64,000 bases of DNA from Chryseobacterium indologenes (GTDB taxonomy: Bacteria > Bacteroidota > Bacteroidia > Flavobacteriales > Weeksellaceae), in the NCBI RefSeq assembly GCF_001295265.1, contig NZ_LJOD01000011.1, positions 62,001 to 126,000 of the forward strand, in the 5' to 3' direction. The notes under the pieces are model-generated. The model saw only the letters and a program-made list of their open reading frames with translations. It was not told the DNA's origin and did not search any database. Positions 1-8,246 of this stretch are shown here, piece after piece. How positions within the stretch are numbered: position 1 is the stretch's first letter; every line of letters starts with the position of its first letter. The position numbers and the translations under genes are program-made.

Positions 1-753
1 TTCTCTTTTGGCATGTTTATAATAATAGTAAAGAAATAAAAATCCGAGAATGAAAATTAAAAGCACCGGGCTTATATTCTGTATATCTCCGAAAAGCTCT
101 AAAGAAATGGAGAGAAGGAGAGAAGCAGCAGCAAAAATTAAAAAGCCTTTAAGGTCAAAATCTACATCATTGGATTTATAGTCTGGCATAAATTTTAATC
201 CTAAAATAATCCCTAAAATTCCGATCGGAATATTGATCAGGAAAATCCAGTGCCAGGAAAGATAATCTACCATATAACCTCCTACCAAAGGCCCTAATAC
301 AGGCCCGATCAGCGCAGGGATAATAGCGAAGTTCATCGCTTTAAGCAGCTCGTTCTTGTCAAACGTCTTAATCAGGGCCAGTTTGCCAACCGGGGTCATC
401 AGACTTCCTCCAACCCCCTGAATAACTCTTGAAATAACCAGATGGGTCAGGTTTTGTGAAAGAGAGCAGAATAAAGATCCCAGACTGAACAGGACCAGTG
501 AAAATATAAATATCTTTTTGGTTCCGAACCGGTCTGCCAGAAATCCGCTGGCCGGCATGAACACAGCTAATGTCAGAACATAGCTGATGATAGCGTTCTG
601 CATATTCAGCGGGGATTCGTTGAGGTCCCTGGCGATGGATGGTAAGGAAGTATTAAGGATCGTGGAGTCCAGCATCTGCATGAAAATGGCAGTCGCCAGA
701 ATCAGTGGTAGGATCTTCTTTATAGCTGTTTGTTGTGGGCTTGATTCTGTCAT
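1..753 (-). CDS. DHA2-family MFS drug efflux transporter, 3' end cut by window
   Basis: The first 251 residues of a major facilitator, reading out of the left edge of the window. At least seven hydrophobic segments are visible. Motif D1 appears as LDSTILNTSLP (residues 28-38), motif A as GFLADRFGTKK (70-80) and motif C as IGPVLGPLVGG (149-159); motif C is typical of drug/proton antiporters of the 14-TM EmrB/QacA (DHA2) group. It probably exports hydrophobic compounds across the inner membrane using the proton gradient. The ATG at 753-751 is the only sensible start. No EmrA or TolC partner is visible because upstream DNA carries no co-oriented gene and the downstream side is outside the window. 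Substrate unknown. Confidence 0.9.
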   Translation of the reverse strand, partial: MTESSPQQTAIKKILPLILATAIFMQMLDSTILNTSLPSIARDLNESPLNMQNAIISYVLTLAVFMPASGFLADRFGTKKIFIFSLVLFSLGSLFCSLSQNLTHLVISRVIQGVGGSLMTPVGKLALIKTFDKNELLKAMNFAIIPALIGPVLGPLVGGYMVDYLSWHWIFLINIPIGILGIILGLKFMPDYKSNDVDFDLKGFLIFAAASLLLSISLELFGDIQNISPVLLIFILGFLFLYYYYKHAKRE

Positions 754-846
754 AATGTACAGGCCGAAATGGTCAACGACATTCAGGCTTATTTATTTTG
801 AATATAAGTGATCTGATCTTTAGATAAAGAATTCCTTATAAAATTA

Positions 847-878
847 AAAAAGTCCTGTGAATTTTCACAGGACTTTTT
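847..878. terminator. Bidirectional hairpin terminator
   Basis: A perfect 15-bp inverted repeat (847-861 and 864-878) with the core AGTCCTGTGAA, an A run on the left and a T run on the right. It sits 3 nt beyond the stop codon of the minus-strand gene at 882-1694 and can also stop transcription on the plus strand. Confidence 0.85.
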
Positions 879-881
879 AAT

Positions 882-1694
882 TTATTTTCTTGGTTTTTCT
901 ACTCCTTTCCATTCGTCGCCGGCTTTTCGGTACTGGCTTAAGATGTAAGTTTTGAAATCCTTGGTTTTGTATTCTATGTTATCAGTGTTCTGTTCAAACG
1001 GCATGATATAGTAATAGTCAACATCTGTTTTATCAGATTTATTTCCTTTTTTTACTGTAGGAACATATTTAGAAAATTTATAGTTTGGAAGGTACTGTCT
1101 CAATCTGGTATAGAAAGCTTTGTCTTCCTTTTCATCCGGAATAATGTCTACGATATTGAAATTGTCCTTCTTTTTATCAATCCATAGGTAATAGGTTTTT
1201 TCTTCGCCTAAGTTTCTGTTCAGAGAGTTGAAGGCAAAAAGTTCTTTCGGAACCAGTTCCTTGATCTTTTCAGGATCTACTTTAGTATAATATTGTCCTT
1301 TGGAAGGATCTACATAGGTTTCGAGGTTGTACATCAGTACAGAATTGTTGGTGAAATTCTTATTTTTGAAATATTGGTTCAAAGATAGTTCAGCTGTTGC
1401 TCTTAACTCTTTTCCTCTTTCATCTAATTTTTTGGTAGGATTCTGAGGATTTACTTTTTTTACAAACTCATATAAAACAGCAGGCTTTACATCTTTAAGG
1501 TGAGGATACGTTTTAAGCTGTTCAGCTTTTACCAGCCAGTAAAATTGCTGATAATAATCGTCTTTATCAGAATCTTTTACGCTTTTATAAGCTAAAGCAA
1601 GCTTTTTTGAGTTCAGGTATTTGCCATATTTTCCCTGTCCAAAAGCAAAACTTATGGATAATAAGGCAAATAAAACAGTAAGATTTCTTCTCAT
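882..1694 (-). CDS. Secreted protein of unknown function, 270 aa
   Basis: No family is recognised. The first 20 residues (MRRNLTVLFALLSISFAFGQ) form a signal peptide. The mature part is rich in Lys, Tyr and Asp, has no obvious catalytic motif and no membrane segment, so it is likely periplasmic or surface exposed. An in-frame ATG at 1724 would add ten residues, but a TATATTTG promoter box covers 1722-1729, so the start at 1694 is chosen. It is a single-gene unit with its own promoter and a terminator immediately after the stop. Confidence 0.75.
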   Translation of the reverse strand: MRRNLTVLFALLSISFAFGQGKYGKYLNSKKLALAYKSVKDSDKDDYYQQFYWLVKAEQLKTYPHLKDVKPAVLYEFVKKVNPQNPTKKLDERGKELRATAELSLNQYFKNKNFTNNSVLMYNLETYVDPSKGQYYTKVDPEKIKELVPKELFAFNSLNRNLGEEKTYYLWIDKKKDNFNIVDIIPDEKEDKAFYTRLRQYLPNYKFSKYVPTVKKGNKSDKTDVDYYYIMPFEQNTDNIEYKTKDFKTYILSQYRKAGDEWKGVEKPRK

Positions 1695-1721
1695 TTTTTT
1701 ATAATTGATATTTTCGTTTTC

Positions 1722-1729
1722 CAAATATA
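1722..1729 (-). promoter_or_regulatory. Minus-7 promoter box TATATTTG
   Basis: Exact match to the Bacteroidota TAnnTTTG minus-7 element, about 28 nt upstream of the ATG at 1694. It rules out the longer start at 1724. Confidence 0.65.
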
Positions 1730-1800
1730 ATTATTTATTAGATATTATTTTTGATTGTCAGTTAAATTCTGTCGATATTGTTATTGTTAATTCAAAAGAA

Positions 1801-1822
1801 AATCCTGTATTGCTACAGGATT
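1801..1822 (-). terminator. Hairpin terminator downstream of asnB
   Basis: Inverted repeat AATCCTGTA / TACAGGATT with a TTGC loop. On the minus strand it is followed by TTCTTTTGAA. It lies about 160 nt after the asnB stop. Confidence 0.6.
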
Positions 1823-1981
1823 GATAATTATAACTTTGAAGACTAGACCGGTAGAACTGAAAAATACATTGTAATGATTAATGTCAATAGTCAATTTAAT
1901 TTTTTCTTCACAAAGTCAATGACGAATAAAACAGTGTCCGTAAATCCATGAGCACAGCGGGATTGGCCATTGCCCATTCAC

Positions 1982-3652
1982 TTATTCATAGGATGTTTCA
2001 TGAACCTTAACCGCCCTTCCGCTTGGATCATTCATTTTTTTGAAAGCTTCATCCCATTCTAAAGCGATAGGAGTGGAGCAGGCCACAGACGGAACAGACG
2101 GAACAGTGGCTGCTGCCGTTTCACTTGGAAAATGTTCTTCAAAAATAGTTCTGTAACGATATTCTTCCTTATTTTGCGGTGTGTTGAGCGGAAACCTGAA
2201 TCTGGCGTTGGCCATCATTTCATCAGTGACTTCTTTTTCAGCAACTTCTTTCAGGGTGTCGATCCAGGAATAACCAACGCCGTCTGAAAACTGTTCCTTC
2301 TGTCTCCATACAATGGAATCAGGAAGAAGATCTTCAAAAGCTTTTCTCAGTACCCATTTTTCAATTTTTCCTTCAGCTGCACTGATCATTTTATCCTGAG
2401 GATTAATACACATGGCAATATCCATAAATTCTTTGTCAAGGAAAGGTACCCTTCCTTCAATTCCCCAGCTCATCAGGGCTTTATTGGCTCTCAGGCAGTC
2501 ATAAAGATGTAGCTTGCTCAGCTTTCTTACCGTTTCATCATGGAATTCTTTAGCATTCGGGGCCTTGTGAAAATACAGGTAACCTCCGAACAGTTCATCG
2601 GAACCTTCCCCTGAAAGTACCATCTTAATTCCCATAGATTTAATTACCCTTGCCAGAAGATACATTGGAGTGGACGCTCTGATGGTGGTTACATCATAAG
2701 TTTCCAGATGATAGATTACATCACGTACAGCATCCAGCCCTTCCTGAACGGTGAAGTTCACTTCATGATGTACGGAGCCTATATGTTCTGCTGCTTTTTT
2801 TGCTGCAGCCAGGTCGGGAGAACCTGCCAGTCCCACGGCAAAACTGTGAAGTCTTGGATACCAGGCTTCCTGGGTGTCTCCGCTTTCAATTCTCTGTCTT
2901 GCAAACTTGGCGGTTACGGCTGAAATAACAGACGAGTCCAGTCCTCCGGAAAGAAGTACCCCATAGGGAACATCGCTCATAAGCTGTCTGTGTACGGCAT
3001 CTTCCAGCCCTTTTCTGATTGCGGCGATATCTGTTTTGTTCTCTTTTACATGATCAAAGCTTTCCCAGCCTCTGATGTACCATTTTTGAAGTTCAGGGCC
3101 GTCCGGGCTGTAAACCACATGTCCCGGCAGGAATGTTTCAATGGTTTTGCAGATGCCTTCAAGGGCTTTTAACTCGGAAGCTACATAATAGTTTCCATTT
3201 TTATCCCATCCCTGATAAAGGGGGCAGATTCCCATATGGTCACGGGCAATAAGATATATTCCGTTTTCCATATCATAAAGAGAGAATGCAAAGATCCCGT
3301 TCAGCTTTTCAAGGAAATCTTTCCCGTATTTTCTGTATAAGGCAAGGATCACTTCACAGTCAGACTGAGTCTGGAATTCAAAATCAGGAAACTCTTCTTT
3401 CAGTTCTCTGTGGTTATAGATCTCGCCGTTTACTGCTAAAACTACTTTTCCGTCTTTGGTAAATAAAGGCTGCTTTCCGGAAGCCGGATCTACGATCGCA
3501 AGTCTTTCATGAGAAAAGATCACATGGTCATTCTGGAACACTCCGCTCCAGTCGGGGCCTCTGTGACGGATTTTCTTTGACATTTCCAGGACCTGAGGCC
3601 TTAATATTTCTGTTTTTTGTTTAGCATCAAACAAGCATACGATTCCGCACAT
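1982..3652 (-). CDS. asnB: Asparagine synthase B, glutamine-hydrolysing
   Basis: Converts aspartate, glutamine and ATP to asparagine, glutamate and AMP/PPi in the cytoplasm. The protein begins MCGIV, giving the N-terminal nucleophile Cys2 of a class II glutaminase domain (about residues 2-190), with RHRGPD at 29-34 and NGEIYNH at 75-81. The synthetase domain has the pyrophosphate loop SGGLDS at 235-240. At 556 aa it matches the usual AsnB length (about 550). Residues 500-556 form a low-complexity Ala/Pro/Ser-rich tail before a conserved-looking end. It is transcribed alone from a TACTTTTG box at 3676-3683. Confidence 0.96.
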   Translation of the reverse strand: MCGIVCLFDAKQKTEILRPQVLEMSKKIRHRGPDWSGVFQNDHVIFSHERLAIVDPASGKQPLFTKDGKVVLAVNGEIYNHRELKEEFPDFEFQTQSDCEVILALYRKYGKDFLEKLNGIFAFSLYDMENGIYLIARDHMGICPLYQGWDKNGNYYVASELKALEGICKTIETFLPGHVVYSPDGPELQKWYIRGWESFDHVKENKTDIAAIRKGLEDAVHRQLMSDVPYGVLLSGGLDSSVISAVTAKFARQRIESGDTQEAWYPRLHSFAVGLAGSPDLAAAKKAAEHIGSVHHEVNFTVQEGLDAVRDVIYHLETYDVTTIRASTPMYLLARVIKSMGIKMVLSGEGSDELFGGYLYFHKAPNAKEFHDETVRKLSKLHLYDCLRANKALMSWGIEGRVPFLDKEFMDIAMCINPQDKMISAAEGKIEKWVLRKAFEDLLPDSIVWRQKEQFSDGVGYSWIDTLKEVAEKEVTDEMMANARFRFPLNTPQNKEEYRYRTIFEEHFPSETAAATVPSVPSVACSTPIALEWDEAFKKMNDPSGRAVKVHETSYE

Positions 3653-3675
3653 TTTTTATCATTTTTTATTTGAAA

Positions 3676-3683
3676 CAAAAGTA
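3676..3683 (-). promoter_or_regulatory. Minus-7 promoter box of asnB (TACTTTTG)
   Basis: Exact TAnnTTTG match, 23 nt upstream of the asnB ATG at 3652, predicting a leader of about 20 nt. Confidence 0.65.
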
Positions 3684-3940
3684 AAGGTGATGTTTAAAAA
3701 TAACAATAAAAAATAAATAAAAGTTAATATTTTTAATCAATTTATTTATTTTAATGAAAAATATTAACTATAAAAATTGATATTGGTGTATTTGATTAAT
3801 ATTTTTCGTTTCCACGGACACTAGTGTATACTCTATACAAAATAAAAATGAAATAATTATTAATATATGGTAATTTATTATATGAATTTTAGCCCTTACT
3901 TTGTGGCTCGAAATAATTTTTTTTCATCATTTGTGTTTTT

Positions 3941-3970
3941 ACCTTCTTGCAATTCTCTTTGCAAGAAGGT
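3941..3970 (+). terminator. Perfect hairpin with plus-strand U-rich tail in a gene-free gap
   Basis: An 11-bp perfect stem (ACCTTCTTGCA, 3941-3951; TGCAAGAAGGT, 3960-3970) with an 8-nt loop. On the plus strand TTTGTTTTATT follows, whereas on the minus strand the hairpin is followed by an A-rich run. The polarity therefore suits a plus-strand transcript although no plus-strand gene precedes it. It may still serve the minus-strand gene ending at 3977. The rest of the gap (3684-3940) is very AT-rich and shows no convincing gene. Confidence 0.55.
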
Positions 3971-3976
3971 TTTGTT

Positions 3977-5644
3977 TTATTGGGACCCCAGCAAAACTCC
4001 TGAAATATTCCAGGAACTGAAGCTTATACCCTCTGTAGGACCTTGCGGAATTTTCACCTGTATACTGTGTTTACCCGCTTTCAGATCACCGAGAGAAATA
4101 AAATTGGGATTGGTAACTGTCCCGGGACACCAATTGGATCTGCTGAGGTCTGATGAGGAAAGGCCATCAGGAAAATTACCGGAGGCAGGATTATAAAGGC
4201 GGTAAGATCCGCAGTCTGCTCTCCAAGGTATAAAAGAGAAGGTCATTTTCCCGTCCAGCCAGATAGAATTGGCTTTGGGAACAAATTCATCTCCGTTTTC
4301 CCAGCCTCCGTGTCCTGTTGTTGTGAAACGGAGCTGAGCGTTTTTCAGTTCCTTCTTTAAAGTAAACTCCACAAAAAGACCTTTATCCTTATCAAACATC
4401 GTGGAATAATTCTGCCCGGCCATTTCCATAATGTTCAAAGTATTGAAAAGAGGAATGACCGTATTGTTTTTATGAACAGTCTGATCGCTGTTATGAATGG
4501 TAATTTCAAGGCTTACTCTGTGGCCGCCTTTATCGTAATTGCCTATAAAAGCGCCTACCCACAGTTCTTTTCCGGAAAGGGAAGGCTTCAGTTCCGTAAT
4601 ATCCTGGCGGAAAGGGCTGATTGTCTGCCAGTCTTTCCCTTTGAGTTGGATATGATTGAATTTCTGGATGCCGAATGCGGTAAAGAAACGCATCATTTCT
4701 ACAGCTGGACTATAGTTTTCGTCAGCAGCTACACCAAAATATTGTTTTCCGTTTCCATTATCATAAGCAGGAAGTGTTTTGACACCTTTTTCCAATCCGT
4801 CAAAGAAAGAAACAGCTTTATCCTGCGGAATGAAGAATACGGTTCCGGTTCTGTCATACGCATCACCGTTGGACTGTTGTCTTAATTCCATAAAGATATT
4901 TTCTCCTTCTTTGAGGGCAGGGAACTTTATTTTTTTAAGAATAATTGTTCCGTTGGCGAATTTCTTTATGCTTTCATTGGATTTGGATTCATCTGAAAAA
5001 TTGATCGTTTCATTTTCAAAAACTTTCAGTGTAGTGAAACGGCTTTTCCACAGAAGATCTTTATAGCCTAAAAGATCAGTGGACTGTACTGAGCCTTTGA
5101 CGATCTGGTCAATATCCGTTTTCTTCACTTTCTTAATAGAGGTGGCCGTGATCAGTGAATTTTTGTTTCTTTCAACTTCCAGTACCAATCCTAAATTCTG
5201 TCCGAGAACAGAAGGTCCGCCATTGATTTTTAAGTCATTCGTGTACCAAATCTCAATGGTATTGGAATTGATTTTAGTGACTGCTTTTTTACAAGTATAG
5301 CCTAGGATTTTCTTGGTTTCATCCGTCATTTCAAAAGTCTGCTTTTTCACAGATTCCGCATCTGAGGAAGAAATAATTTCCCCCGGTTTCAGAAATGCAT
5401 AAGAAACAATAGTATTGGTAGGCTTTTCCACTTTGGTGATCTCAAACGGATAGCTGCTCTTCTGCTCACGGATAGTCTGGTTCAGAATGAAATTTTCTTT
5501 TTCATTGGCCCATACCAGGGTAAGAGGCTGGTCAGACACTACCTTGCCATTATAGGAGCTGGTATACTGAATTTCATAGGTTTGCGCGGAGATCAGGCAG
5601 AATAAAAAGAGACTGAAGAAGCTTAATAGAATTCTTTTATGCAT
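3977..5644 (-). CDS. Secreted GLPGLI-family protein with C-terminal PNGase F-like domain
   Basis: A 555-aa exported protein with a signal peptide ending near residue 20 (LISAQ). Residues about 22-200 look like the Bacteroidota GLPGLI family, with GYTCKKA at 115-121 and IWYTNDLKINGGP at 132-144. Residues about 235-555 resemble the two jelly-roll halves of Elizabethkingia peptide-N-glycosidase F. By eye, DRTG at 264-267 aligns with the catalytic Asp60-Arg61 region, and GDEF at 451-454 places Glu453 over Glu206. The position of Glu118 appears to be Phe366. SNWCPG (503-508) matches the late AGWCPG segment. It may release or bind N-glycans outside the cell, but activity is unproven. It is transcribed alone; no T9SS tail is seen. 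Confidence 0.8.
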   Translation of the reverse strand: MHKRILLSFFSLFLFCLISAQTYEIQYTSSYNGKVVSDQPLTLVWANEKENFILNQTIREQKSSYPFEITKVEKPTNTIVSYAFLKPGEIISSSDAESVKKQTFEMTDETKKILGYTCKKAVTKINSNTIEIWYTNDLKINGGPSVLGQNLGLVLEVERNKNSLITATSIKKVKKTDIDQIVKGSVQSTDLLGYKDLLWKSRFTTLKVFENETINFSDESKSNESIKKFANGTIILKKIKFPALKEGENIFMELRQQSNGDAYDRTGTVFFIPQDKAVSFFDGLEKGVKTLPAYDNGNGKQYFGVAADENYSPAVEMMRFFTAFGIQKFNHIQLKGKDWQTISPFRQDITELKPSLSGKELWVGAFIGNYDKGGHRVSLEITIHNSDQTVHKNNTVIPLFNTLNIMEMAGQNYSTMFDKDKGLFVEFTLKKELKNAQLRFTTTGHGGWENGDEFVPKANSIWLDGKMTFSFIPWRADCGSYRLYNPASGNFPDGLSSSDLSRSNWCPGTVTNPNFISLGDLKAGKHSIQVKIPQGPTEGISFSSWNISGVLLGSQ

Positions 5645-5764
5645 AATGAGATCATTTTCTATAAAGATAAAAATAGACTTTACAGCGTGAAAAATAAAAC
5701 CGTTAACGTGATTAATGAGTAGAGATTGAATGTTCTGATGTTACATAATAACTTTAAAAAACAA

Positions 5765-5794
5765 AAAAACTACCCTGAAAATAGAGTAGTTTTT
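5765..5794 (-). terminator. Hairpin terminator of the rsmB-like gene
   Basis: Arms AAAAACTAC (5765-5773) and GTAGTTTTT (5786-5794) flank an interrupted inner stem. It lies just past the stop at 5817 and reads as hairpin plus T run on the minus strand. Confidence 0.7.
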
Positions 5795-5816
5795 ATATGG
5801 TATTGATAAATCCGGT

Positions 5817-7022
5817 TTACGAAACTCTTTCGATAAGTGCCATATAGAATCCGTCGTATCCTGTACTTGGCATTACCTTTTCATCTTTGATCATTTTGAA
5901 TCCCGGATTGTTTTTAAGGAATTCATCTACCTGAAGATTGTTCTCTGAAGGCAAGATAGAGCAGGTGGCGTACACCATTTTCCCTCCTTTTTTCAGCATT
6001 TTAGAATAATCCTGAAGGATCTGCTGTTGTTCTTTTTTTATTCTGTCGATGAAATCCTGGTCGATTTTCCATTTGCTGTCCGGGTTTCTTTTTAAAACCC
6101 CCAGTCCTGAACATGGAGCATCAATCAGAAGACGGTCTGCTTTTTCATGAAGGCGTTTGATCACTTTATTGTCAGAAATCATGCGGGTTTCAATATTATG
6201 AGCTCCGGCTCTTTTGGCACGGCGTTTCAGCTCTGCAAGCTTCCATTCAAAAATATCTAAAGCGATGATCTGTCCTTTATTTCCCATTAATGCAGCAAGG
6301 TGAAGAGTCTTTCCACCGGCTCCTGCACATGCGTCTACTACTCTCTGGCCTTCTTTTACATCAAGGAAATATCCGATTTTCTGTGAAGAAGCATCCTGAA
6401 CTTCAAACAATCCTTCTTTGAAAGCTGTGGTAAGAAATACATTTTTCTTTTCCTCCAGCTGTACGGCATCCGGGTAGTTTTTAATAGGATAAGAAACCAC
6501 GTTTTCATCGGCAAGATCAGAAATAAGCTCTTTGGTAGATGTTTTTAAAGTGTTGGTTCTTAAAACAGTCGGTGCCTGCTCGTTCAGGGCGTGCATTTCT
6601 TTTTCCCAGCCGGAACCCAGTTCTTTTTCCAGAGTCTCAGCCAGCCATTCAGGGATAGAATGTTCAATAGCTTTGGTAGGAACCGTATTCTTTTTAAGTT
6701 TGGTAAGAATATCTGCGATTTTTATCCCGTCAAACTCTTCAAATTTCTTATAGTTGGTCTTGCTCCAAAGCAGATAAGCAAGAATAAGTTTATAGATGTT
6801 GTTGGGTTTTACCCCTTCTCCCATATAATATTCAAGACGTCTTTTCCAACGGATGATATTATAGAAGATCTCAGAAACAACGGCTCTGTCCTGGCTTCCC
6901 CATTTTTTATTAGCTTTTAAAAGTCTTTCGATTACTTTATCGGCGTATTTATTTTTCTCGAAAAATGTTTCCTGCAAAGCATCGTGAATTCCGATCGCCA
7001 GGTTTCTGTGAATAAGTTCCAT
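5817..7022 (-). CDS. RsmB-like 16S rRNA cytosine-5 methyltransferase
   Basis: Likely methylates a cytosine (C967 type) of 16S rRNA with SAM. The 401-aa protein has an N-terminal NusB-like helical region (about 1-145) followed by an RsmB/NOP2/Sun methyltransferase domain. The SAM loop is DACAGAGGKT at 230-239, motif IV DAPCSG gives Cys304, and motif VI YATCS gives the catalytic Cys354. The ATG at 7022 is preferred because a TACTTTTG promoter box lies at 7048-7055, inside any longer reading. It stands alone with its own promoter and terminator. It could be another RNA m5C methyltransferase of the same family. Confidence 0.9.
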   Translation of the reverse strand: MELIHRNLAIGIHDALQETFFEKNKYADKVIERLLKANKKWGSQDRAVVSEIFYNIIRWKRRLEYYMGEGVKPNNIYKLILAYLLWSKTNYKKFEEFDGIKIADILTKLKKNTVPTKAIEHSIPEWLAETLEKELGSGWEKEMHALNEQAPTVLRTNTLKTSTKELISDLADENVVSYPIKNYPDAVQLEEKKNVFLTTAFKEGLFEVQDASSQKIGYFLDVKEGQRVVDACAGAGGKTLHLAALMGNKGQIIALDIFEWKLAELKRRAKRAGAHNIETRMISDNKVIKRLHEKADRLLIDAPCSGLGVLKRNPDSKWKIDQDFIDRIKKEQQQILQDYSKMLKKGGKMVYATCSILPSENNLQVDEFLKNNPGFKMIKDEKVMPSTGYDGFYMALIERVS

Positions 7023-7047
7023 AATTGGGTCTGCTGTTTTGAATCTG

Positions 7048-7055
7048 CAAAAGTA
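7048..7055 (-). promoter_or_regulatory. Minus-7 promoter box of the rsmB-like gene (TACTTTTG)
   Basis: Exact TAnnTTTG match, 25 nt before the ATG at 7022. It fixes the start by excluding an in-frame upstream ATT at 7058. Confidence 0.65.
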
Positions 7056-7383
7056 CAATTTTTAAATGACAAGCCCTAAAATGAATATAAGTGCTTTTAA
7101 TTGGCTGTCTTTTCCGGTACAATCTGAAATCCTTATTGCCGTATGTTAAGATCTGTTCTTTAGCAATGTTTTAAGATAGAACAAGGAAAATGGTTTCCGG
7201 ATACAATATTTTTACGGTCACTGACTTTGGTGATTTTGTGAGCAGTAATTTTTTTATTGTGCTGAATTTCCAGCCGGATATTGATCTTCACCATTCAGCA
7301 TGTTTTGTTTTTCACATCCATGAAGAGCAAAGCAATAAAAAATATCTCATGGTTGAAAAATTTTAATTAAGAATATAAAAAAT
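7056..7383. other. Intergenic gap with only a weak 58-codon ORF
   Basis: A plus-strand ATG at 7190 opens 58 codons to a stop at 7364-7366, with product start MVSGYNIFTV. It has no recognisable family and no promoter box. The opposite strand carries an overlapping open frame of similar length, so neither can be trusted. Apart from this, nothing else is seen. Confidence 0.3.
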
Positions 7384-7391
7384 TAACTTTG
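7384..7391 (+). promoter_or_regulatory. Minus-7 promoter box of the phnA-like gene (TAACTTTG)
   Basis: Exact TAnnTTTG match, 15 nt before the ATG at 7407. It overlaps a possible upstream start at 7389, so that start is rejected. Confidence 0.65.
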
Positions 7392-7406
7392 CAAAAAATT
7401 AAAAAT

Positions 7407-7751
7407 ATGAGTGATACTGTACTTTGTCCAAAATGCAGCTCTGAATTTACTTATCCGAGCGATAATATGATGGTGTGTTCCCAATGTTTCTATGAATGGA
7501 ATCCTGAAGAAACTGCTGCGGAAGCTGCTAATGAAGGAAAAATCCTGGATTCAAACGGGAATGAGCTTATGGATGGGGATTCTGTAGTGGTGATCAAAGA
7601 TCTTCCGGTAAAAGGAGCTCCAAAACCTGTAAAAGCAGGAACAAAAGTGAAAAATATACGTCTTCGTCCGGGAAGTGATCATAATATTGACTGTAAAATT
7701 GATGGTTTTGGTGCTATGGCCCTGAAATCGGAATTTGTGAAGAAAGCGTAG
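7407..7751 (+). CDS. PhnA/YjdM-type zinc-ribbon protein
   Basis: A 114-aa cytoplasmic protein. The N-terminal zinc ribbon has CPKC at 7-10 and CSQC at 24-27. The C-terminal half (about 45-114) is the compact PhnA domain, ending [11 protein letters not shown], with the typical run [13 protein letters not shown] before it. Members are historically named alkylphosphonate utilisation protein PhnA, but no phn genes are near and the role of the family is not established. The start was chosen from the promoter box at 7384-7391. It is a single-gene unit. Confidence 0.9.
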   Translation: MSDTVLCPKCSSEFTYPSDNMMVCSQCFYEWNPEETAAEAANEGKILDSNGNELMDGDSVVVIKDLPVKGAPKPVKAGTKVKNIRLRPGSDHNIDCKIDGFGAMALKSEFVKKA

Positions 7752-8246
7752 TACAGCTGGCTTTTGGCGGTTGACAATTGCTTGGCTTCGGATAAAAAGA
7801 TTTTTTTTGGATCTGAAAAAAATCTAAAATTAGAGTCTCTATCCATACTTTTTGCCACTCATGCACGAATTATTGTATCAGTGCATGAGTGGCAAAATAT
7901 TTTTCACTGATGGCAATGATGAATTCGATTTGAAGCTTAATAGGAAAATGTCTTTGTTTATCTTAATTAGTCAAAAACTATTTGTGTTAAACGCACAAAA
8001 AAAGGAAAAAATTGGACAGTGTAATCTTTCAAAGACTTAATTGCAAAAAGTTGCTAATGTCTGTCTCAGGGCAGAAAGAGAATTAACCAAAAATTTCCTT
8101 ATGCTGTGTAAATACAAATGTAAGAAAAAGTTTAATAACGAAGTTCTGTATTTGTGATATTTTTATCCACAAACTAACAATAAGTGTAAGATAATCTTTG
8201 AGTTATGACGGGTTTTGAAATTCGAAAGTCTAAGGAACTGATTTTT
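7752..8246. other. 495-bp intergenic region dominated by a large inverted repeat
   Basis: Contains the perfect inverted repeat at 7850-7897 and otherwise AT-rich DNA. An open frame of about 62 codons from 7852 starts inside the repeat arm, lacks any family resemblance and is not called. The stretch 8041-8246 shows no gene on either strand; a TACATTTG-like box on the minus strand near 8118 has no gene in front of it. Confidence 0.5.
7850..7897. repeat. 17-bp perfect inverted repeat, 14-nt loop
   Basis: Arms at 7850-7866 and 7881-7897 (core TTTGCCACTCATGCAC and its complement). On the plus strand ATATTTTTC follows, so it could be the delayed terminator of the phnA-like gene 100 bp upstream. 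The stem is longer and less A/T-flanked than the other terminators here, so an intergenic element is also possible. Confidence 0.7.

Noticed and set aside
4472-4885. 137-codon open frame inside the GLPGLI/PNGase F gene, opposite strand
   Set aside because: Shadow of the real gene; no start signal or family.
7852-8040. 62-codon open frame on the plus strand
   Set aside because: It starts inside the long inverted repeat, has no promoter box, no family resemblance and poor protein-like composition.
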